Shown: positions 1 through 4,724 of the stretch, piece by piece
Layout: every line of letters begins with the position of its first letter
How positions within the stretch are numbered: the stretch's first letter is position 1
DNA from: an uncultured Peptococcaceae bacterium
Lineage (GTDB): Bacteria; Bacillota; Desulfotomaculia; Desulfotomaculales; Desulfallaceae
Length of the DNA stretch: 9,249 bases
Direction: 5' to 3'
NCBI GenBank assembly: GCA_913064925.1
Contig: CAJYBN010000110.1
Span: 1 to 9,249, forward strand
Position numbers and translations under genes: made by a program
The notes under the pieces: model-generated
Database searches by the model: none
What the model was told of the DNA's origin: nothing
What the model saw: only the letters and a program-made list of their open reading frames with translations

Positions 1-65
1 AAATTTCTCTTGACAGAAGATATGGTTGACTGTTACCATTAGCTATCTGTCACTATGTGAGCTTT

Positions 66-92
66 AACCCGCCACTTGGTGGCGGGTTTTCT
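66..92 (+). terminator. Rho-independent terminator of an upstream gene
   Basis: The arms CCCGCCAC (68-75) and GTGGCGGG (79-86) pair perfectly around a TTG loop. Flanking AA/TT pairs extend the stem to 10 bp, and it is followed by TTTTCTT. This is a textbook intrinsic terminator read on the + strand. The reverse strand has only a weak T tract, so the call is strand-specific. It must end a transcript arriving from left of the window, because no credible gene is visible in bases 1-65. Confidence 0.8.
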
Positions 93-190
93 TATTGCCG
101 ATTTGCCTTACCAAACCGAAGTCTCATGTATGTACTCGGGGTCGTATTTTGCGGCCGGCTGCGTAGGAGTGGAGAGCAAGCTACATATTT

Positions 191-238
191 TCCTTCCCTG
201 TGGGCAATCTAAAACTAACTTTTCACAGGGAAGGAGAG
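191..238 (+). promoter_or_regulatory. Hairpin sequestering the ribosome binding site of the Spo0E-like gene
   Basis: TCCTTCCCTGTG (191-202) is perfectly complementary to CACAGGGAAGGA (224-235). T-G and T-A pairs can extend the stem by up to three more positions, and the loop is 21 nt and A/T-rich. The right arm contains the AAGGAGAG ribosome binding site (231-238) of the TTG start at 245. In the folded RNA the site would be almost fully base-paired, so translation would need the hairpin to open through heat, a trans-acting RNA or protein, or processing. The pairing is seen directly. The regulatory role is inferred, and no downstream T tract supports a terminator instead. Confidence 0.6.
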
Positions 239-244
239 ATTTTA

Positions 245-418
245 TTGTCTAAAGAGCTGGAAGAGATCTTAACCAAAATTCAGGAACTGCGGAAAAAGTT
301 ACAAGATGTGGCGATGGATAAAGACCTGACTGACACGGAAGTTATAGCGGTCAGCCGGATGCTGGATGTTGTGTTAAACGAGTATGAACGGTTGGTGAGG
401 GAGAAAGGTAAGAAGTAA
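245..418 (+). CDS. Spo0E-like aspartyl-phosphate phosphatase, 57 aa
   Basis: This small helical-hairpin protein belongs to the Spo0E family (PF09388 type). Members dephosphorylate the response regulator Spo0A~P and so hold back entry into sporulation. The family signature SxxxD is present as SRMLD (S37-D41), followed by VVLNEYERL, which matches the usual second helix. The first helix covers about residues 2-22 (LEEILTKIQELRKKL). The length is normal for the family. I chose TTG at 245 because AAGGAGAG lies 6 nt upstream and the protein then begins at the first family helix. A GTG at 200 is in frame but has no ribosome binding site and lies inside the left arm of a hairpin. That hairpin covers the ribosome binding site, which suggests translational control. 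The gene stands alone, with no partner gene nearby. Family assignment is confident; the exact target (Spo0A or another regulator) is inferred. Confidence 0.87.
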   Translation: MSKELEEILTKIQELRKKLQDVAMDKDLTDTEVIAVSRMLDVVLNEYERLVREKGKK

Positions 419-461
419 GGGCTTTCTTTGAGTGCCTGCCTGGTTAGTTCCCCGAAAAAGA

Positions 462-483
462 GCGAACGAAACGCGAACGAAAA
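462..483. repeat. Tandem 11-mer, two copies
   Basis: GCGAACGAAAC (462-472) is followed immediately by GCGAACGAAAA (473-483), 10 of 11 bases identical. It lies in the gene-free stretch 419-636 and is followed 10 bases later by a palindrome. It could be a pair of direct protein-binding sites or a chance slippage product. No function can be assigned. Confidence 0.5.
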
Positions 484-493
484 CCGCTTAAAG

Positions 494-513
494 TATGATA
501 TGCTCATATCATA
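494..513. repeat. 9-bp perfect palindrome, operator-like
   Basis: TATGATATG (494-502) and CATATCATA (505-513) are perfect inverted copies separated by CT. The element is AT-rich, which favours a protein-binding dyad over an RNA structure, and no T tract follows. No gene starts in the next 120 bases: the nearest reading frame is the hepT remnant from 637. It may be a leftover operator or recombination site from the gene decayed here. The rest of 419-636 shows nothing recognisable. Confidence 0.45.
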
Positions 514-636
514 GGAAAGCCTCCAGATTAGGTAAGTAAAACTATTCATTTCGGGATCGATCTATTGAATGTTTTTCGACCGCTTTGTAGAGTACCGCAA
601 TGGGTTTTTTCATGTATCCTCTTCAGGTATGTATTC

Positions 637-767
637 TAAACCTTACCGAGTATCTCAACGACCTGGAACAAGCCCAGGCAATACTACCGGATGATTTTTT
701 ACAGGACAAAAAAACGCGTCGTTACAAAGAAAGAATACCACACCTAACCATAGAGTGCTGCTTGGAA
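637..767 (+). pseudogene. Remnant of a second hepT (HEPN toxin) gene
   Basis: This stretch encodes a peptide with LTEYLNDLEQAQ, DFLQDKKTRRY and TIECCLE. It is plainly homologous to residues 14-55 of the intact HepT at 1828-2247 (LAEYLDDLKQAQ, DFLQDKKTRRY, AIECCLD). Bases 641-766 align without gaps to 1866-1991 with 110 of 126 identical. Similarity stops abruptly on both sides: there is no mntA-like sequence upstream, and the HEPN catalytic half is missing. An 87-codon frame (600-863) runs through it, but the flanking codons are unrelated to HepT, so it is best read as a decayed duplicate. Bases 768-892 hold nothing I recognise. Confidence 0.8.
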
Positions 768-892
768 AAATACTGTCAATTACCAAGATGCACCGTAAAG
801 CCCTGGCCTTTAGGGCCATTGGAGCAAATCGCCGGAGAAATAAAAAAGAAGTGCGGATCATAACGCGCCGCTCCCATACCAGAATGCCGCCC

Positions 893-1112
893 GGTACTGA
901 CGCCGTTTGCAAAACAAAACCGGTACCCGTTACAAGATCCACCAGTTAAGGCACGGGTATGTTTTAGTCCACATAGAGCCCCAATTCTACAAAGAAGAGC
1001 GGTTCAACAAGCGCATGTTTTGTACTAAAATTCAACTTTCTCCAGCTGCAGCTTGAAAAGGTTTTCCTGGCGGGAATACTTAAAATATGACAACAAAAAG
1101 GCGGCCCGGGCG
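893..1112 (+). pseudogene. Decayed Rpn-family recombination-promoting nuclease / YhgA-like transposase fragment
   Basis: Three pieces in three frames resemble consecutive parts of Rpn (PD-(D/E)XK, formerly transposase_31/YhgA-like) proteins. GTDAVCKTK (893-919) resembles the DxVxKTKL strand of the nuclease core. YVLVHIEPQFYKEERFNKRMF (958-1020) matches the family's hallmark VHIEPQ ... ERMF block. FNFLQLQLEK (1031-1060) continues, after a further shift near the AAAAGG/TTTT run, as FSWREYLKYDN (1062 onward), matching the usual LQLxKxxWREFL segment. The spacing between ERMF and FLQLQL is far shorter than in intact family members, so an internal deletion is likely as well. Identification is from remembered family motifs. 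The frameshifts are seen directly. The following frame to 1256 has no recognisable content. Confidence 0.6.
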
Positions 1113-1228
1113 GGAAAATACGCAAATTTCCTTATCCGTTACCCTCTCAAGTATACCGGGTTATTTACCGGCCGCACATCAAACCACTTTAATGACTGGC
1201 CAGGCCTTGTTTTGCCCACTGGCTCATC

Positions 1229-1257
1229 TTCTCAACCGGGGGAGCTTGCTTTATAAT
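1229..1257 (+). promoter_or_regulatory. Sigma-A type promoter for the mntA-hepT cluster
   Basis: TTCTCA (1229-1234, 4/6 to TTGACA) is separated by 17 bp from TATAAT (1252-1257, perfect -10). Transcription would begin near 1264 and leave a leader of about 50 nt before the TTG start at 1315. It sits directly upstream of the first gene of the co-directional cluster 1315-4597 and is the best promoter match I see in the window. Confidence 0.6.
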
Positions 1258-1314
1258 TAATATAAGTTAATAAGCTGGTAAGTCGAGCCTGACACCCCGA
1301 AGGGAGATTTTCTG

Positions 1315-1416
1315 TTGTCTATACAAAACCCCGCGAAAACCGACTTTAAAGAAGCATCCCGCCTAGTTGACGCCATTAAAAAGCAAATCGAGTGGGGAAA
1401 AGGTGCATACGCATGA
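1315..1416 (+). CDS. 33-aa small ORF translationally coupled to mntA
   Basis: The ORF starts at TTG 1315 behind GAAGGGAG (1299-1306) and ends at TGA 1414-1416, overlapping the ATG of mntA in the sequence ATGA. The peptide is lysine-rich and predicted helical in the middle (FKEASRLVDAIKKQIEWGKG). I recognise no family. The well-placed ribosome binding site, the position just after the promoter and the overlapping stop/start suggest a translated leader peptide or small protein that couples ribosomes into mntA. mntA itself lacks a strong ribosome binding site (GTGGGGAAAAGG lies upstream). It could equally be the tail of a decayed gene. The start context resembles that of the Spo0E-like gene. Confidence 0.45.
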   Translation: MSIQNPAKTDFKEASRLVDAIKKQIEWGKGAYA

Positions 1417-1820
1417 AAGACATTACTGACAAAATAATTGAATACTTTGCCAGCAATAAAAATGTCTCAGCCGTCTATCTTTTCGGCTCCGCTGCCAAAG
1501 ACTTGATGCGTAAAAAAAGCGATATCGATATTGCCGTTTTACTGGATGCCAAGATTAAGGATAAAATGAAAAGGTTCGACTTTATATTAACTGCCGGTAT
1601 GGAGCTGGAGCATAAAACTGGCCGGCCGTTTGACGTAGTGGATATCATGGAGGCTCCCCTGGCGCTGCAGCACCAAATACTTAAAACAGGAATTTTGCTA
1701 TTGGAAAATGACAGGCCGGCCCGCATCAACTTTGAAGTTATTTCCCGCCGGCAGTATTTTGATATGCTGCCCCTTTACGAGGCCAGGAACAAAAACATTT
1801 TACAAAAGTTCAGGGAGTGA
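1413..1820 (+). CDS. mntA: MntA-type minimal nucleotidyltransferase antitoxin, 135 aa
   Basis: This is the antitoxin of the HepT/MntA (HEPN/MNT) toxin-antitoxin module. Characterised MntA proteins transfer AMP from ATP onto a tyrosine beside the HepT active site and so inactivate the toxin. The nucleotidyltransferase signature GSX10DXD is complete: G25-S26, then D37-I38-D39 in FGSAAKDLMRKKSDIDIAVL. The third acidic residue is probably D74 in RPFDVVDIMEAP. The C-terminal part (ENDRPARINFEVISRRQYFD) has the usual MntA helical tail, and the length is normal. ATG at 1413 is preferred over a GTG at 1392 because it begins at the family N-terminus and overlaps the small ORF stop. hepT begins 7 nt after the stop, as is typical of the module. 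Residues needed for AMPylation look intact. Confidence 0.92.
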   Translation: MKDITDKIIEYFASNKNVSAVYLFGSAAKDLMRKKSDIDIAVLLDAKIKDKMKRFDFILTAGMELEHKTGRPFDVVDIMEAPLALQHQILKTGILLLENDRPARINFEVISRRQYFDMLPLYEARNKNILQKFRE

Positions 1821-1827
1821 AACATTT

Positions 1828-2247
1828 TTGGTTGAGCAGGAAGTTATCAGGGAAAAGCTTAAGTACCTTGCCGAGTATCTCGACGACCTAAAACAAGCCC
1901 AGGAAATACCACTGGGTGATTTTTTACAGGACAAAAAAACGCGCCGTTACATAGAAAGAACACTGCACCTGGCCATAGAGTGCTGCCTGGATATCGGAAG
2001 CCACATAATATCCAGCGAAAAACTACGCGAACCCGAGAGCAACAAGGATATTTTTCACGTACTTGCCGAAAACGGGTATATCCCCCGCAAAAGCCTGGCT
2101 CAGCTGACCAAAATGGCTCAGTTTAGGAACCTCATAGTGTACAATTATGCCAAAATCGACCCGGAAATTGTATATACGATCCTTAAATATAATATTAGCG
2201 ACCTGAAACAGTTTGCCGGGTATATAATCAAAAGCTTCCCTAAGTAG
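1828..2247 (+). CDS. hepT: HepT-type HEPN toxin (DUF86 family), 139 aa, catalytic His replaced by Tyr
   Basis: This is the toxin half of a HepT/MntA module. Family HepT proteins are all-alpha HEPN ribonucleases with an RX4HXY motif at the dimer interface. Here the region reads FRNLIVYNYAKID: R100 and N101 are present and Y107 (the family's AMPylated tyrosine) is kept. Position 105 is Tyr (TAC, 2140-2142) where the family has the catalytic His (CAC or CAT), so one C-to-T transition is enough. The rest of the fold is well preserved, including DFLQDKKTRRYIERTLHLAIECCLDIGSHI and EPESNKDIFHVLAENG. TTG 1828 is the likely start, behind CAGGGAG (1811-1817). The protein probably dimerises and binds MntA but is likely impaired as an RNase. 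A truncated paralogue lies at 637-767. Confidence 0.9.
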   Translation: MVEQEVIREKLKYLAEYLDDLKQAQEIPLGDFLQDKKTRRYIERTLHLAIECCLDIGSHIISSEKLREPESNKDIFHVLAENGYIPRKSLAQLTKMAQFRNLIVYNYAKIDPEIVYTILKYNISDLKQFAGYIIKSFPK

Positions 2248-2255
2248 GGTTAGCA

Positions 2256-2526
2256 ATGATACAGGTAAACACCTTGCTCCATTGGTACCCAACCGCCTCC
2301 AAACTTTGTTGGAAATATTATAACCCATTTCCTGCAAGGTCTTTATATCGTCAGAGGAAAGACGGCCAGGGCCCTGGAAGTACTTTACTTAAAAAGGTCC
2401 TCCACTTTGCGCCAGCTCTCAGCGGAACTGGGCGTACCCGAAAGGACCATGTACAGGAAGATACAAAACGCCATATACGAACTGGGCAGAGAGGTGCTGG
2501 AAAAAATGAAAGGCGGGGGAGAATAA
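2256..2526 (+). pseudogene. Small sigma-region-4-like HTH protein, apparently frameshifted
   Basis: The frame ending at TAA 2524-2526 encodes a good C-terminal helix-turn-helix protein: ARALEVLYLKRSSTLRQLSAE, then LGVPERTMYRKIQNAIYELG, then REVLEKMKGGGE. This frame is open only from 2269 and has no ATG, GTG or TTG in its N-terminal part. A TTG at 2282 in the neighbouring frame gives VPNRLQTLLEIL and stops at 2321. A single -1 shift around 2318-2320 would join the two into a continuous helical protein of about 80 residues. An ATG at 2256 behind AGGGT is in the third frame. So either the gene has lost a base, the assembly has, or a non-standard start is used. The frame ends 4 nt before the next gene, implying an operon. 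It resembles the C-terminal HTH of that next protein. Confidence 0.5.
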
Positions 2527-2530
2527 ATTC

Positions 2531-4597
2531 ATGAAAATCAAGAAGCGTGCCGCAGGAGGCCAAAACCGGTATATTATAGGAAGGGATAAAGAACTGAACT
2601 TATCACTTTCCACAATAAAGGGTAAGCCGCCGTACCCGGTACTTTTTTTCGCGGGGGAAGGCGGCAGCGGAAAAACGACCCTTCTGAACATGATCAAGGA
2701 GGAAACGGAATCCCAATACCGCTTCAACCCCGTTTTCGTAGACTGCAAGAACTGCCTGTACAGCGACCTGTGGAGTTTTACTAAACTACTGGCGGAAAGC
2801 GCGGAAATCAAGGGCAACCCCTACCGCGCCTGGAACGCCAAAAGCTACCCCGGCAACACCCTTTTGCTGGTGGACACCTTCGAAATGATGGGGCCCCAGG
2901 GGGATGCAATTGCTAAATCGCTGTCCGGGCTGGCAGAAGCGATACCCGTGATAATGGCCGGTAGAAAAGCCCCGGCAACCGGCAAAAACATGAAAGTGGT
3001 GCAGCTTCAGCCTTTCAACAGACAAATGGTGGAACTATACTTGAAAAACGCGGGGCTGCCGGCGGAAATAGCTCCCAGGGCTTTTAGTTTTTCCGGAGGA
3101 AATCCCCTGCTGCTGAGCCTTTTCGCCATGGCCGCAGCAAAGAGCGACAGCCCGGCGGCCATAGACAGGGATCTGATCCAGTCGGATTACGTTTCCTTTC
3201 TAGTCTCCGAAGTCACGGGTGAAAACGTTTTTACGCTGCTGGAAGCGGCAAGCATAGTGCATTCCTTTGACCGCGATTTGTTATCCCATATGGTTTCCCA
3301 CCCGGTGCCGGACGAGGATTTCGCGCGCTTGAGCCGGCTGTCTTTCGTTTCCCGGAACAAAAAAAGCTGGCAGGTCCACGACGTTGTCAGCCATTCCATA
3401 CGCAGCTCGCTGAAAAAGTACGCCCCCAAGCAGTATTACCATTATAAGAAAAAAGCCCTCGGTTATTACTACCTGCAGGAACAAAAGGAGGAACCCCGGG
3501 ATAAAAAAGACATTTACTTGCACCGCATATACCTCTGTGAAGACGACTTCGCCCGGAGAATATTTTTCAACCTGGGGAACGACAGCACCAGCGAGCTCAC
3601 CGTCACCCCGCCCACAGAAGACGACTTTTCGCGGGTGGTAGACGTGTGGAAAGTATCATCCCGCGTCCTTGGTTTTTCCGAAGAGCAGGTGGACGCCGCC
3701 ACGGAAGATACGGAAAACTTGCTGCGCTACGCCAGGCCGTATTTCCGCATGCTGAAAGACAAGAACCGGAACATAGTGGGTTACCACGCAACGGTCCCCG
3801 CCTGCAGAACAACAATGGGCTATTTTCTACATTCCCCGGCCACATCTTCCTACTTCAACAGCCTGCCCAGGAAAGAGCTGAACCACCTGTGCAAAATTGC
3901 GGAACACGAGACCGACACCTACTTCATCAGGCACTTCGTGCCCATAAACGTCAACGACCCCGCCGTGCTCAGCGGCCTGCTGCAGGACTTGACGAAACGC
4001 TGCCTGCGGGACGGCGTGCGCATAGTTACCACCACCCCGCACAGCATTTACCGCGCGCTTGTATCCGGACTGGGCTTCAGGAAAATTCCGGGAATATACG
4101 ATACCGCTTTTACCGAGCCGGTCCCCGCCTACGAGCTGGACTTTCGCCACGCAAGCATCGAGCTGTGGTATGAATGGCTGGCAGTGGGCAGGTACCTGCC
4201 GCACTGGTTGTACACCCTGGTAACGTGCAGCAAGCAGTTTTGGCGGGAGCAGGTGAACGAGCTGCTCAACGGCCTCGACGACGACGCCACCCTCTCCCGC
4301 CATGCCCTGGCCCCGCTGGCCGCGGAATTGCTGGATGCAGGCAACAACGAAAATTACACCCCGGGCGCCTTAAATCGCGAACTGGCTATTAAAATAATTA
4401 ATGAGTTGGATCCCGACCAGGCCGGGATCCTCGCTGTAACGTTCCTGCAGGCGGGCAGCAGGGAGCAGGCGGCGCAGCAACTAAACCTCTCCACGTCCAC
4501 TTACTACAGGAAGCTTAAACAGGCCCGCCAACACTTTTCCGATATGCTTTTCGAAAAAGCAACGCTTCTGGCCCGGAAGAAATACGTAAACAGGTGA
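2531..4597 (+). CDS. STAND-type P-loop NTPase with GNAT-like region and C-terminal HTH, 688 aa
   Basis: The N-terminal P-loop NTPase has Walker A GEGGSGKTT (residues 42-50), Walker B LLLVDTFE (111-118), a strand ending in AGR (about 139-144) and the STAND-style SGGNPLLL motif (188-195). Residues about 225-315 look like a winged helix (FARLSRLSFVSRN ... WQVHDVVSHSIR). Residues about 365-530 resemble a GNAT fold: IVGYHATVP gives the core strands and ALVSGLGFRKIPG (509-521) the typical final loop. The acetyl-CoA P-loop RxxGxG is not evident, so this part may sense a ligand instead of acetylating. The C-terminus (about 622-675) is an HTH (REQAAQQLNLSTSTYYRKLKQA) like sigma region 4. GGGGGAG lies about 10 nt before the ATG. 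Together this suggests an ATP-switched DNA-binding regulator. A defence role, as in other STAND proteins, is possible but unproven. Confidence 0.8.
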   Translation: MKIKKRAAGGQNRYIIGRDKELNLSLSTIKGKPPYPVLFFAGEGGSGKTTLLNMIKEETESQYRFNPVFVDCKNCLYSDLWSFTKLLAESAEIKGNPYRAWNAKSYPGNTLLLVDTFEMMGPQGDAIAKSLSGLAEAIPVIMAGRKAPATGKNMKVVQLQPFNRQMVELYLKNAGLPAEIAPRAFSFSGGNPLLLSLFAMAAAKSDSPAAIDRDLIQSDYVSFLVSEVTGENVFTLLEAASIVHSFDRDLLSHMVSHPVPDEDFARLSRLSFVSRNKKSWQVHDVVSHSIRSSLKKYAPKQYYHYKKKALGYYYLQEQKEEPRDKKDIYLHRIYLCEDDFARRIFFNLGNDSTSELTVTPPTEDDFSRVVDVWKVSSRVLGFSEEQVDAATEDTENLLRYARPYFRMLKDKNRNIVGYHATVPACRTTMGYFLHSPATSSYFNSLPRKELNHLCKIAEHETDTYFIRHFVPINVNDPAVLSGLLQDLTKRCLRDGVRIVTTTPHSIYRALVSGLGFRKIPGIYDTAFTEPVPAYELDFRHASIELWYEWLAVGRYLPHWLYTLVTCSKQFWREQVNELLNGLDDDATLSRHALAPLAAELLDAGNNENYTPGALNRELAIKIINELDPDQAGILAVTFLQAGSREQAAQQLNLSTSTYYRKLKQARQHFSDMLFEKATLLARKKYVNR

Positions 4598-4602
4598 CCG
4601 GG

Positions 4603-4636
4603 AAACCGGGGGGCCATTTTGATCAACCCCGCTTTT
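4603..4636. terminator. Possible bidirectional terminator between convergent genes
   Basis: CGGGG (4607-4611) can pair with CCCCG (4627-4631). After a C-C mismatch, AAA (4603-4605) pairs with TTT (4633-4635), with TTTT after the stem on the + strand and AAA before it. It lies just after the STAND gene and about 90 nt beyond the stop of the minus-strand SLH gene. The stem is short, so this is tentative. The remainder of 4598-4724 shows nothing else. Confidence 0.3.
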
Positions 4637-4724
4637 CCATTATACTTACTTGTTTCCCCGCCACCGCAATCCCAAAAAATAGCAACCGCACCAGTTATAG
4701 GCGCCGGTATTCCATAACCATGGT

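Noticed and set aside
1..65. TTGACA (10-15) with extended TGTTACCAT (31-39) as a promoter, and an open frame 1-42 as the tail of an upstream gene
   Set aside because: The -10 matches only 4/6 with an 18-bp spacer, and a strong terminator follows within about 25 nt, so it would make only a very short RNA. The 13-codon open frame shows no recognisable ending.
600..863. 87-codon open frame as an intact gene
   Set aside because: Only the middle matches HepT. Both ends are unrelated, there is no ribosome binding site, and the HEPN active-site half is missing, so it is listed as a pseudogene fragment.
1708..1827. Long upstream extension of the hepT frame from ATG 1708
   Set aside because: The extension is the out-of-frame overlap with mntA. 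The family N-terminus and ribosome binding site place the start at TTG 1828.
2256..2534. 92-codon frame starting at ATG 2256 as the real gene after hepT
   Set aside because: Its sequence is Arg/Gly-rich without domain features, while the neighbouring frame over the same DNA encodes a clear HTH. Only its start region might be genuine.
3646..4173. 175-codon open frame inside the STAND gene
   Set aside because: It is a same-strand shadow frame with Arg/Pro-rich, low-quality content inside a much better 688-codon frame with recognisable motifs.
4408..4430. 8-bp inverted repeat GGATCCCG / CGGGATCC inside the STAND gene
   Set aside because: It lies within the coding sequence (LDPDQAGIL) with no T tract or other regulatory context, so it is probably incidental.
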